Positions 17,549 through 25,497 are shown, numbered from the stretch's first letter. The stretch: DNA of 42,045 nucleotides from Methanobrevibacter sp. (GCA_017652345.1 JAGCBE010000341.1:1-42045), one strand, 5' to 3'. The notes: generated by a model from the sequence alone, not told the origin. Program-made: numbers and translations.

Positions 17549-17800
17549 CTATAAACTGTAGCAATCCAAAATCTGGATGGTCATTCTTCCTTCCAATCTG
17601 TCTCCTAGTTCATCGTAGAAATCCAAGTTCCAATCTGGTTCATAACTCTCATCTAGTAGCTTTGTATATTCATCTAGAAAAGCATCCACTAGTTCAGATT
17701 TATTTCCTTTTCATTTCACCAGGATTTTATTGTCTTCATCATCTTCAAATAGAAAATAGTTTTCATTTGGTGGTAGTTTCATTTTCATTTCTTTACTCAT
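17549..17800 (-). CDS. Hypothetical acidic protein
   Basis: The protein has 83 residues with a short basic start and an acidic, aromatic body (FLFEDDEDNKILVK; NLDFYDELGDRLEGRM). A TTTTAACCCCTAAAC leader lies just before the ATG, as for many genes of this operon. Function unknown. Confidence 0.6.
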
Positions 17801-17852
17801 AGTTTAGGGGTTAAAATGTAAATAAAATACTAATTCAGATTTAATAGTCAAT

Positions 17853-18053
17853 TTAAAAATCTTCAAATCAACCTAGTTCGTGTATAATCCTATACACAGT
17901 TCTCAAGTCTAGCCACTCTCAATGTAGTCGGCATCCAGTTCTAAAGTCTGTGCTTTCTATTGTGGCATCTAAATCGATGTTGTTGTGTTCATCTCTAACA
18001 CAGTTAATAAGTCATTCATTTTCTAATGCATAAACAAAGTCTTCTCTAGTCAT
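17853..18053 (-). CDS. Hypothetical small acidic protein
   Basis: The protein has 66 residues with the start MTREDFVYALENEGLINCVR and end HELGGFEDF. Helical with acidic patches, no known motif. It overlaps the stop of the upstream gene by eight bases (18046-18053), indicating coupling. Function unknown. Confidence 0.6.
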
Positions 18054-18234
18054 CTTTTAATGGATTAAAATCTAAAGGTTCATCGATTACAAAATCGATT
18101 GTGGCTGTTTCATCATCTTCACTCATATAACTCCAGTCCAGCTTTACACTGTCTCATTTGTGTCTCAAAACAAGTTCCAGTTCTAAATCCTGGTCTAGTC
18201 TCTGAAGTCTTTTTGTAAATTCTCTTACTGTCAT
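18046..18234 (-). CDS. Small acidic phage protein of the 'MTVREF..LQ.LD.D' type
   Basis: The protein has 62 residues. The start MTVREFTKRLQRLDQDLELE resembles a small family common in phages and plasmids (MTVxELIExLxKLDPDxEV). The C-terminus is very acidic (SEDDETATIDFVIDEP). Another frame starting at 18241 is open but less convincing. It overlaps the genes on both sides. Function unknown. Confidence 0.65.
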
Positions 18235-18431
18235 TTTTCATTTTGGTTATTAGGTAAACAGTATTCTGTATTGACATTCTCGTGTCAAATAAACTCCATT
18301 GCATACCACTCTTCTCCAAGTGCGTGGCATTCTCTACATTCTCGTGGGAAGAAGCATTGGTCATCGTAAAACTCGACTTTTTCATAGTCTAAATTCATCT
18401 TTCCACAGTTGGGACATACTCACATTGACAT
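18225..18431 (-). CDS. Zinc-binding small protein
   Basis: The protein has 68 residues with CPNCGK (6-11) and CRECH (32-36), a four-cysteine zinc knuckle, in a mostly acidic protein. The glycine before VCPNC is TGA. Ten bases overlap the next gene. Such short zinc proteins in early operons often bind host transcription or translation factors, but nothing here shows the target. Confidence 0.65.
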
Positions 18432-18433
18432 TT

Positions 18434-18772
18434 TTATAATTGGTTAAGGGTTAAAGCTTTTTCTTCGCATCTGAATAGCCAGTCTGAAAACTCTTTTTCT
18501 CACCAGCCTTCAAATACTTCAATCAGATTTAATCAATCTGTTAAGTATAAGGTTCAGTATTTCATCTCGTGTTCTTTTCAATTCTCATCCTTCACTTTCA
18601 TTGGTAAATCCTTCCGTTGCCTTACAAATATTCCTAGTTGGTCATCATCTTCATCCGTAAAGTCAATTTCAGTTAATCTGTATTCCTTCGCAAAATAAAA
18701 TAATGTTGGGATGTTATTCTTGTCTCGCTCTTCAGCTTCATAATAACACCAATAGCTTTTTTGTTCTTGCAT
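18434..18772 (-). CDS. Hypothetical acidic protein
   Basis: The protein has 112 residues. MQEQKSYWCYYEAEERDKNN is followed by an acidic IDFTDEDDDQLGIF segment and a C-terminal FEGWGEKEFSDWLFRCEEK. TGA codons near 18578 and beyond are glycine. Its last codons (ALTLNQL) are written by the TTTAACCCTTAACC leader of the next gene, so coding and leader sequence are combined. Function unknown. Confidence 0.6.
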
Positions 18773-18783
18773 CTTTATAAAGT

Positions 18784-19017
18784 TTAAAGGTTAAAAGTAG
18801 ATTTTAATTTCACAAGTTCTTCATACTTCTTTTCAAGTATGTATTTCTTATTCTCCAGATTGTAATCTCCAGTCAGATTTATGTCTCGTACCATCTGGTT
18901 ATAAGCTCAATCTGTTCGATTTATTATACAAAATCACATAGGAGTTATAACAAGTCAAGCCTTGTCTTCATCCTTATACCAGTCTCAATCCTGGTTTAGT
19001 TCTCGGTCTTTTTTCAT
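18784..19017 (-). CDS. Hypothetical protein
   Basis: The protein has 77 residues, starting MKKDRELNQDGDWYKDEDKA. It has a beta-like middle (GLVITPMGFCIIN) and a coiled helical end (NKKYILEKKYEELVKLKS). Six TGA glycines in a short protein. Its last codons (FNL) lie in the leader motif of the next gene. Function unknown. Confidence 0.6.
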
Positions 19018-19054
19018 TTTAGAAAAGGGTTAAGGGTTAAAGGTTTATTCATCT

Positions 19055-19339
19055 CTATTCATCTCGCCATTTAATTGAGTTATACGTACATCCTTCTCAA
19101 TCTGTATATACACAGTATTTCACAACTGACTTGTCAAAATCAGCTTTTTGTTCATTGTATAATTCTAAAACTCTAGCTTCTCCTAGTTTTTCTATATAGT
19201 CATCCTTATAGTGTGAGTTAAGAAAATTGCTTCAATAACATAAGCAACTGTTAATCATACTTCTACAGGATGCTTCTTCATAAGCAATGGTTCACCATTT
19301 TGCTTGTTTTCTAAATTCTTCTAATTGTTTTCCAGTCAT
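19055..19339 (-). CDS. Hypothetical Cys-rich protein
   Basis: The protein has 94 residues and seven scattered cysteines or aromatic pairs (ASCRSMINSCLCYGSN; VVKYCVYTDGEGC) but no clear zinc site. Helical KLGEARVLELYNEQKADFDK in the middle. A leader motif (TTTTAACCCCC) precedes its start. Function unknown. Confidence 0.55.
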
Positions 19340-19351
19340 TTTTATAGGGGG

Positions 19352-19672
19352 TTAAAAGTTAAAAAACATTTGTCAGTTTCGTTTCTTTTTTCAGTCCTGG
19401 TTTGCATAATACCAAATTCACTTTTCTTGTACTATTCTTCATAATCCAAATTCCAATAGTATTCAGTTTAATCTTTCTTTTGTGGTTTGTGTTTGCCATC
19501 CACAATCTCTAATGGTTAGTTCTTTTGCTCTAGGTGAATAGAGTGCAATCAGATTTCCAAATAGTCTATAATAAGCATTTCCAGATGGTTCAATCTTTAC
19601 TTCGGAGTTAGAAATCCTAATTGGTCTAGTATTTCTAAACGCTTCACAAGTTTTGTCTGTTATTATACTCAT
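19352..19672 (-). CDS. Conserved phage protein (GN-IA ... GW-T-TTK-RLN type)
   Basis: The protein has 106 residues. RLFGNLIALYSPRAKELTIR, then DCGWQTQTTKERLNGIL, fits a small family met in many phages with the pattern 'LxGNxIAxxxxxxLxIxxxGWxTxTTxxRLN'. The last third extends past a TGA glycine and is basic. The family has no established function that I know of. Its presence among early genes supports a role in takeover or regulation. Confidence 0.65.
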
Positions 19673-19690
19673 TTTGAAAAAGGTTAAGGG

Positions 19691-20089
19691 TTAAAAAGGT
19701 AGGTTTTCATATTCTTCATCTTCATCATCAAATTTCAGATTTCTCTCTTGTACGTAGTCATCGGCAACTTCATATAAGTCCATACATTCTCACATACTTA
19801 TTGCTCTATTCATAGTAGCTTCAAAATAGTTTTGACAAGCCATATTTACTTCATCCTTACTTACAAAACTATAAGCATCCATAAACTCATAAAATTGTTT
19901 ATAATCGGCTTCTGCTAGTTTATGTTCAATGTCTTTTCTTTCATACTCATTTGCTTCTAGTAAAAACTCGTGGAGTGAATACCACTTGTCTTCTTTTTCA
20001 ATCAAATCCTGGAGTAGTTCTCATAAGGTTTTTACGCCTTCAATTCTAAACTCATTCTCCATTTTGACTTCAGATTTTTGCTTTTCCAT
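19691..20089 (-). CDS. Helical protein with SSB-like acidic C-terminal tail
   Basis: The protein has 132 residues, helical and charged, ending DDEDEEYENLPF. A run of acidic residues followed by a terminal LPF resembles the C-terminal peptide of single-stranded DNA-binding proteins (DDDIPF). The body (KWYSLHEFLLEANEYERKDI; FYEFMDAYSFVSKDEV) is not an OB fold, so it is not an SSB itself. Two other proteins here end the same way (11955-12548 and 23803-24258). It may compete for SSB partners or act as a replication adaptor. Confidence 0.6.
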
Positions 20090-20093
20090 TTTC

Positions 20094-20237
20094 CTAAATG
20101 TTAAGAAATAAAATTCATAGGATGCAAGCTAGAAATATAAACAGCATTGCATCATTCAGTTTTCATTTGCTTTTATTGTCAGCCGTACTCACAAATAAAA
20201 AGCTAGAGACTAAAGCTCAAATACATAATCACCACAT
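20094..20237 (-). CDS. Small two-span membrane protein
   Basis: The protein has 47 residues: a hydrophobic span from ~2 to 20 (LCIGALVSSFLFVS), a short polar loop and a second span ~31-47 (AMLFIFLACILGILFL). Start follows a TTTAACC-type leader. Early membrane proteins of temperate phages often block superinfection. This is inference. Small size limits confidence. Confidence 0.5.
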
Positions 20238-20274
20238 TTTCTAAAGGTTAAAAAGTAAAAGGGTTAAAAGGTCT

Positions 20275-20308
20275 ACTATTCCAGACTAGTCAATAGTCTG
20301 GAAATAGT
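20275..20308 (-). terminator. Stable hairpin at a gene end
   Basis: ACTAT(T)TCCAGACTA pairs with TAGTCTGGAATAGT over 14 positions with one bulge, around a five-base loop that holds the gene's TAG. A short T-run (CCTTTTAACC) follows on the - strand. It could slow or partly stop transcription or protect the mRNA end. Confidence 0.45.
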
Positions 20309-20660
20309 ATTTTCATTCTTCAGTTTCATAATCAAATTTTCCACAATTGAAGTCGTGCATCTTTTCTCGTACTTTTCAGAAGGTTCTACTATTGTTCTTT
20401 TCATCTACTAAATCTGGGTAGTCGTTATACATCCATCCCTTCCAGTTTATAAACATCTCCAATTCAGTTATGTACTTATAAGCTTTTATAAAGCTTTTCT
20501 TGTCATCCTTCCAGAGTTGTTTTGTTTTGTTAAAAAGTTCCTGGATGTTTTCTCCATCCAATTTATAAAACAGGTCTTCGTTTTCTGGCATATAACCTGT
20601 CATCTGACACATACCATATAAATAGTTGCGTTCAGTTAAGTAGTTTCTTAAGTTTTGCAT
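20286..20660 (-). CDS. Hypothetical helical protein
   Basis: The protein has 124 residues. Helical and aromatic-rich (LRNYLTERNYLYGMCQMTGY; LFNKTKQLWKDDKKSFIKAY; YITELEMFINWKGW). TGA codons near 20376 and 20330 read as glycine. Its last codons lie within the hairpin at 20275-20308. Leader motif TTTAACCTTTAAAC directly upstream. Unknown function. Confidence 0.6.
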
Positions 20661-20713
20661 TTTAGAAATAGTTTAAAGGTTAAAAGGGTTAAATCAGATT
20701 TTTTTGTTTTTGT

Positions 20714-20893
20714 TTATGCATTTCCTTCCAGAAATAGGATTAAGTCTAGTCAAGTCTTAAAGTTCATCGCTTCAAGCTCTTCTAGTGCTTCATCCGTGCA
20801 TCCGTTTTCTTGCCAGTCATAAAGCAATCTTCACCAGCATCATTGACTACGTGCAAGTTGCCTTAATAAGTGGTAAATCTCTTCTTTTGTCAT
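20714..20893 (-). CDS. Small conserved-type phage protein
   Basis: The protein has 59 residues: MTKEEIYHLLRQLARSQGCW, then GRLLYDWQENGCTDEALEEL. The pattern 'LxQLARSQGxxGRLLxxL' is familiar from small phage proteins of unknown function. Both glycines next to the cysteine/tryptophan pair are TGA. It ends EGNA. Function unknown. Confidence 0.65.
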
Positions 20894-21068
20894 CCGAATA
20901 GATTAAAGAATAAAACGAGGTTCAAAAGCCTCATTTTCATCCATAACTAGTTGGCCTCTAGCTATGGATTGAATGTGGATTTTAATCCTACTTGCAACCT
21001 GGAGTTTCATCAGTCAAAACTCCAATTTCCATCGCCAGTTTCAGCTAGCGATGGGATTGGGATTTTAA
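20894..21068 (-). other. Intergenic stretch with a row of hairpins
   Basis: Between two clear genes there are four possible stems: CCATCGC/GCGATGG (21032-21055 area), GGAGTTT/AAACTCC (21001-21030 area), ATCCATA-x-CTAG/CTAG-x-TATGGAT (20939-20968 area) and GAGG/CCTC (near 20917-20932). It may be a processed RNA or a regulatory leader. A 35-residue frame (20903-21010) covers part of it. Confidence 0.4.
20903..21010 (-). CDS. Possible 35-residue peptide
   Basis: This frame begins MKLQVASRIKIHIQSIARGQ and ends EPRFIL, with its TAA 10 bases before the next gene's ATG, as is usual in this operon. It has no TGA and no known motif. The sequence is dominated by hairpins, so it could equally be untranslated. 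Confidence 0.3.
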   Translation of the reverse strand: MKLQVASRIKIHIQSIARGQLVMDENEAFEPRFIL

Positions 21069-21377
21069 TTATTTCCAGTTGCTTCGTTTATAATCCTTCA
21101 TCAAGTCTAGTGTTTTTCTTATTTCGTTTATGTCTGGTAATAACTCTTCATATTGTCTTCGATTTATACGGTCTAGCATATTATGGTATGCATCATATAA
21201 AGCCATCTCATAGTCATAACGTTGTCGTGGTCTGTTTATTCGATGGTATTTTCACCATCAGATTGTATGGTAATTGTCTAGCAATAGTTCACAAACTTCA
21301 CTAGTTCAAGATGCATTTCTGTACCATCCATTTACGGCTTCAATCCTTCAGAAATGCCAGGTTTTTTCGATTTTCAT
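21069..21377 (-). CDS. Hypothetical basic protein
   Basis: The protein has 102 residues. Aromatic-rich start (MKIEKTWHFGRIEAVNGWYR), basic middle (GWGKYHRINRPRQRYDYEMA) and helical end (INEIRKTLDLMKDYKRSNWK). Basic charge fits nucleic-acid binding. Leader motif TTTTTAACCCTTAAAC upstream. Function unknown. Confidence 0.6.
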
Positions 21378-21406
21378 TTGTAATAAGTTTAAGGGTTAAA
21401 AAGCGT

Positions 21407-21616
21407 TTAATACGCAAGTTCTTTTTTCAATTGGTTTATTTTTTCAGTCTCAAGCTTCATAAGTCTCTCCTGTTGTTCAAATGTCAATTCATCTGGTCTA
21501 CTAGTACAAATTCTTCCAGAAATATTGTTTTGAATAAGCCATCAGATGCTAGTTGCCGACTGGATTATGTCAGTTCGTGCATCTTCTAGCAAGCGTTGTT
21601 TATAAGTCAATTCCAT
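21407..21616 (-). CDS. Hypothetical small helical protein
   Basis: The protein has 69 residues with MELTYKQRLLEDARTDIIQS and a C-terminal coiled helix (EQQERLMKLETEKINQLKKE). One TGA glycine in SIGWLIQNN. It is preceded by an AACTCTTAACTATTTCTACA leader. Function unknown. Confidence 0.6.
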
Positions 21617-21649
21617 TGTAGAAATAGTTAAGAGTTAAAATAGGAGAGG

Positions 21650-21871
21650 TTAGAAATACCTCTCCACTTCAAATTTTTCCAGTTTTTGTTTATAGTTTTC
21701 CAGTTTTTCAAAAGCGTTGTTTATGTAGCATTGGATGTCTAGGATGTCTAGGATTAAATCATCTAGTTTTTTGTACTCTTCAGAGTTTTCATCCAGGTTT
21801 TCTACGTAATCATAAAGCAAATCTTTATAGTCCAGTAGACTTGCGTACTGTTGTCAATAGTAGTTATTCAT
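21650..21871 (-). CDS. Hypothetical acidic coiled-coil protein
   Basis: The protein has 73 residues, acidic and helical (LLDYKDLLYDYVENLDENSE; FEKLENYKQKLEKFEVERYF). One TGA glycine near the start. It shares the TTTAACCTTTAAACTATTTCTACA leader with its neighbours almost exactly. Function unknown. Confidence 0.6.
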
Positions 21872-21904
21872 TGTAGAAATAGTTTAAAGGTTAAAATCAG
21901 ATTT

Positions 21905-22132
21905 TTATTGGATTTTGTTTATTTCTTCTAGTCCTTCAATTATACGGTCTAGAGTTAAGTTTCTGTATGTATACTTGTGTACTTTACTTAAACGGCTTCA
22001 AGTAGAAGCATCACATACATACGCATTGACTGTGAATACCTTGTCAAGTAGTCCAGTCTCATAAATTCTAGCAATACATTTAAATCAGTTGTACTCGTTG
22101 CTAGTTCGAGTTTTCAATAACTTGTTTTTCAT
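21905..22132 (-). CDS. Hypothetical protein
   Basis: The protein has 75 residues. MKNKLLKTRTSNEYNGFKCI starts a beta-like domain (ARIYETGLLDKVFTVNAYVC), ending with a helix LDRIIEGLEEINKIQ. Two TGA glycines. Function unknown. Confidence 0.6.
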
Positions 22133-22201
22133 AGTTGCAAGTATAAAAGAATAAAATCGGCTTCAAAAAGCCTATTTTATAGGATTGGTTGCAAGTGGAT
22201 T

Positions 22202-22510
22202 TTAAAGAAAATCACAGTCTTCAATTGACTTCTTAACTAGGATGCTCTCCTGGTTAAAAGTCTTCTTCAAGTCTTCAATATACTTGTTTACGTTTTCAGT
22301 AGTCAATACTTCAATTCTCAATGTTTTCTCAATTACGATTTCGCCGTTGTCGTGCGTATAAATTCCATCAGCTTCAGAAATAGTTCATCATCAGAAATAG
22401 TCAATAGTAATTCTAGTCGCTAGTTTAAAAGCTTCAATAGTTCAGATTTCTTGTTTTTTTGTATATTGGTCGTTTAATCCAATATAGAATGTATATGTAG
22501 TGTTTTTCAT
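22202..22510 (-). CDS. Hypothetical alpha/beta protein
   Basis: The protein has 102 residues. MKNTTYTFYIGLNDQYTKKQ, then FKLATRITIDYFGGGTISEA with three consecutive TGA glycines, then EKTLRIEVLTTENVNKYIED. The layout (strand, helix, glycine turn, strand) resembles small ferredoxin-like phage proteins, with no catalytic motif. The GGG run made of three successive TGA codons is a striking recoding example. Confidence 0.65.
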
Positions 22511-22612
22511 CTGGTATATAGTTTAAGGGTAAAAAATACCAATCCTATAAAATCAGCTTTTTAAATCAGATTTTACTGTACTTCTCAAGCCTGGATTTTC
22601 ACCAGGTAATAC

Positions 22613-22813
22613 CTACTTGCCTTCCCTTCCACTTGCCAGTTGCAAGTTTACATAGGGCTTTCAGTCAATCCATTTTGTGTTGGATTTGGAGTATTTGCAA
22701 CTCCAGTGAGACTTGCCTTGTACTGTGAAATATTGATGATGCCTTCCTGTAAAGTCTACGTATACTTTACGCATCCCTGTAGTAGTAGTTTTGTATTGCT
22801 TTTGTTTATACAT
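22613..22813 (-). CDS. Hypothetical basic protein, first gene of the early operon
   Basis: The protein has 66 residues, very basic (MYKQKQYKTTTTGMRKVYVD; SHWSCKYSKSNTKWIDGKPY), with beta-like strands. It is the first clear gene after the strong promoter at 22929-22956, about 110 bases from the predicted transcription start. An internal ATG 13 codons in is an alternative start. First-transcribed basic proteins of this size are often host-takeover factors. This is inference. Confidence 0.6.
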
Positions 22814-22928
22814 CCACTATGTCCGTTTATAGGTAATGAATGTCTATTCACCAGTAAACTCCAGTTCATAACTGCTAATCCTGTAGCGTTTAGTCTAATA
22901 GCTAGTTTATGCCTTCATTTACGCCTTT

Positions 22929-22956
22929 AGTATATATTTCTGTATTTTAATGTCAA
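22929..22956 (-). promoter_or_regulatory. Early promoter, sigma70-type
   Basis: On the - strand TTGACA (22956-22951) and TATACT (22934-22929) are separated by 16 bases, close to consensus. It points into the early - strand operon (22813 downwards) and follows the non-coding control region. Confidence 0.8.
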
Positions 22957-23590
22957 GAGAAATACAAAAAAATCTTTTTTACAGCTTCTGGATTGGTATT
23001 TCATAGTCTCTAGAGCATCCAAAAATCGCCTTCAAAAATCCTGCTAGTTTAAATTTTGCATCCAAAAATATGCAATAAATTACAAAAACAGTCAAAAGCC
23101 AGTCAATAACTAGTCTAACGTGGTATAATTCAGATTTTTTTTATAACTTTATACCTTCCAGCATCCTACTTATACAATAACTAGTCAATAGTCTACAGTC
23201 AATAGTCAGTAGTCAGTCAATGCTAGTCAGTAGTCAATCCTGCAATATGCAAGTCAATAGTCAATCCTACTAGTCAATCCTGCTAGTACTATGTACTTTA
23301 ATGTATTGCGTGTTGCTTGTTTATGTTAAAAAGCCTTCTAAAAAAGCCTTCTAGCTACAATATACCACAAGCAATTATAAACTAGTCAGATTTTCATATA
23401 TGCAACGGTATAAACTGGTATTTCTACGCATAAACTAGTACTATTTTTCAATCCAGATTTTCAATTTTCAATTTCATTTCCTGGATGGTCGCCTGGATGG
23501 ATGAAAAACTAGTCCAGAAGCCAGGATTGAAATGAAAGGGGGTAGCCACCAAATCGGCTGTCGAGGTCAATCGCTATGTATATGCTTCGC
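22957..23590. other. Non-coding control region with AGTCAAT repeats
   Basis: No convincing gene was found. From about 23102 to 23280 the motif AGTCAAT (ATTGACT on the - strand) occurs seven or eight times, often as TAGTCAAT or AGTCAATCC, mixed with TAGTCAG. TTGACT resembles a -35 element, so the array could be regulator sites overlapping promoters, or origin iterons. Other repeats: two AAAAAGCCTTCTA copies near 23332-23360 and GGTATAAACT copies near 23405-23440. Confidence 0.5.
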
Positions 23591-23596
23591 TATTTT

Positions 23597-23778
23597 TGTG
23601 ACATTTGTGTGACATCAATGTGACATAATTGTGACATTTGTGACGTATGTGTGACGGTTGTGTGACATTTGTGTGATGTCTGAATTTTTTTCTGGGGAAA
23701 ATTAGTGTGACGTTTGTGTGACATTTGTGCTTGCAATCTATATTTTTTTTGGTATAAAAGAGTGTGACATATGTCACA
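23597..23778. repeat. TGTGACA operator/iteron array with a terminal palindrome
   Basis: TGTGACA-like units start at 23597, 23608, 23619, 23630, 23639, 23650, 23661 and 23672, with steps of 11 bases except one of 9. Two more start at 23706 and 23717, and the perfect palindrome TGTGACATATGTCACA lies at 23763-23778. The 11-base step keeps sites near the same face of the helix. The palindrome overlaps the predicted start of transcription for the gene at 23803. Probable cooperative binding array for a phage regulator, or an origin. Confidence 0.75.
23731..23758 (+). promoter_or_regulatory. Promoter for the 23803 gene
   Basis: TTGCAA (23731-23736) and TATAAA (23753-23758) are 16 bases apart. The start of transcription would fall at about 23765, inside the TGTGACATATGTCACA palindrome, so a bound protein would block it. 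Confidence 0.55.
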
Positions 23779-23802
23779 TTTTATATAAATTACTAGAATA
23801 AG

Positions 23803-24258
23803 ATGGAGATGGAGTTTAGGACGCAGTGAGAGATTTTGGAGTACTTGGGGAAATGCAATGACAGGAATTTAATCAAGAGGATGGAGAAGCGTGGGGAGAT
23901 TAGGAGATGAGATTGAGTGTATTATTTGATTGTTAAAGATGGGGAGGAGAAAGAAGAGAAGTCTGACTTAAAGTTTATTAGTAGGGCGATGGGAGAGAAG
24001 GTTCTGGCTCACGGAGAGATTGCGAGATTAAATGAAGAATTGGAGAAGTATAAGGAATGGTTAGATGAAGCTAATGCTGCTTATGAGAAATTAGAGGCTG
24101 AGAGAGACGCTCAGATTATGGGGATTACCAAGAGATGCTGGGATTATATGTTTCAGCGTAAATGCTGTCCCACACAGACTAAGTCACAATTTGAGTACCG
24201 AATACAATGAAAACCATACACAGATGTTCAATTTAGTCCAGATGATTTACCCTTCTAG
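23803..24258 (+). CDS. Possible DNA-binding regulator with coiled coil and SSB-like tail
   Basis: The protein has 151 residues. The N-terminal ~45 residues (EILEYLGKCNDRNLIKRMEK, then RGEIRRGDGVYYLI) look like a small winged helix. A coiled coil follows (ARLNEELEKYKEWLDEANAA). The C-terminal part is basic with cysteines (QRKCCPTQTK) and the end is SPDDLPF, like the SSB tail. It sits directly behind the TGTGACA array and palindrome, so autoregulation through these sites is a reasonable guess. Four or five glycines near the N-terminus are TGA. Family not recognised. Confidence 0.6.
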
Positions 24259-24340
24259 TACAAATTGATTTGTAATGGTAGGTAAAAAAGACTTGATTTT
24301 TTTATAATTTCTCTTATTAAACAATAAAGCTGTAAAGAAA

Positions 24341-24388
24341 CTCTTATTAGAGAACTCTCTAGTGATTATTTACTAGTAGAGTTTTTTT
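24341..24388 (+). terminator. Terminator/attenuator directly before the NinG gene
   Basis: AACTCTCTAGT (24353-24363) pairs with ACTAGTAGAGTT (24372-24383, one bulge) and is followed by seven T. It ends only five bases before the ATG at 24393. A competing stem CTCT-TATT-AGAG (24341-24352) and pairing of AGAG with CTCT in the left arm could prevent it, so read-through may be regulated. Confidence 0.65.
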
Positions 24389-24392
24389 CTTA

Positions 24393-25160
24393 ATGAAAAG
24401 TAAAGAGAGTATTAAGAAGAAGTGGGACTTAAAGGTTAGTGAAATGAAAAGGAAAGCTGATTTAAAGTTTTCTATTTTATTGTCCAATCGTAAGAAGACT
24501 ATTGAAAAGTATTGGGATTATGAAGTAGAGAAGAATGAGAAGAAGAAAGCTGCCTATATAAAGAAGAAGGAGGCTGAATATAAGAGGAGATGTTTAAATG
24601 AGATTAGGGAGTTTGAGAATAAGCCAAAGAGAGTGTATAAGAGTGAGGGTCCTAAGATTAAGCCACTAGAGTTTGCTATGGAGTTAGCACAGGAGAATAG
24701 TAGGTTAAGGGACACAGACAAAAGTGGGTGGTGAAGATGCATAAGTTGTAATAAGTTATGTGAATGGTGAGAGTTAGCTTGATGACATAGGTACTCACGT
24801 AAGTTCACTAATATGTGTTTAGTAGAAGAGAACATTAATGCACAATGTCATACTTGTAATTTCACTACTTGACCCAGATGAAACGTAGAGGCCAAAGAGA
24901 GAACGAACCAAACTTATGACAAAAATCTGGTTAAGAAATACTGACCAGATGTATTAGACAAGTTAAGTAAACTAGTTTATGAATTCTTTCATAACAAGTC
25001 AAATAAGTATAGTCTATATAATATTAATAAGGAGTATGATTTAGCCATCATAGTTCCACGTTTAATCAAAACTAACGAAAAGTTACGAAAGGAGAAGAAT
25101 TTTCAGAAACCTAAACGCAACCGAAGGAAGACACGAGATGAGTACATTAAGAGGCACTAA
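24393..25160 (+). CDS. ninG: NinG/Rap-family recombination protein
   Basis: The protein has 255 residues. Residues 1-110 are a long charged helix (KKKAAYIKKKEAEYKRR). From ~114: RCISCNKLCEWGELAGGHRY, then SRKFTNMCLVEENINAQCHT and CNF, matching NinG, with CxxC, a GH(x)YSR segment and NxNAQCxxCN. Then comes a KYGPDVLDKL helix, also typical. In lambda, NinG (Rap) cuts branched DNA in recombination. Seven TGA glycines occur, including both in AGGH, so the domain appears only in code 25. The terminator just upstream suggests controlled expression. Confidence 0.85.
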
Positions 25161-25191
25161 CTAAGTGTTTTTATTTTCTAATTATAGAAAA

Positions 25192-25497
25192 ATGCCAAAA
25201 GGACAGAAGATTAACACTACCCTACCAGTCAGTCTTTCATATGCCTGGAAGGTACACAAGAACAAAATGCATCGTCAACACGAGCATTGGGTAAATTATT
25301 CAACCTTTAGACAGAGGGTTAATGAGTTAGGATGGTCACTAGAGAAGGCCATAGACACACCAGCACAGATTGAGTTTAGAGACAAAGACAGGACCAAGAA
25401 AGTTAAGCAACATATAATATTATATAGAATTAAAAAATTTTTTAGAAGATTATTTAGAGGATGACATTGCAAGAATGAGAAGAAGTCAAATGACTAG
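25192..25497 (+). CDS. Small basic HTH-like protein
   Basis: The protein has 101 residues from ATG 25192; a GTG at 25165 is possible but less likely. HWVNYSTFRQRVNELGWSLE then KAIDTP resembles the short helix-turn-helix segment used for DNA recognition in some phage proteins. The C-terminus is very basic (YRIKKFFRRLFRGG). It overlaps the next gene by 37 bases, and directly precedes the terminase genes. DNA binding in packaging or regulation is likely but unproven. Confidence 0.6.

Noticed and set aside
18119..18385. Frame starting at 18241 or further upstream instead of the 18046-18234 gene
   Set aside because: The 18234 frame gives a familiar small phage protein start (MTVREF), ordinary composition and coupled overlaps with both neighbours.
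22759..22869. A 36-residue frame at the head of the early operon (ATG at 22869, - strand)
   Set aside because: It mostly overlaps the better supported 22613-22813 gene and has no supporting motif.
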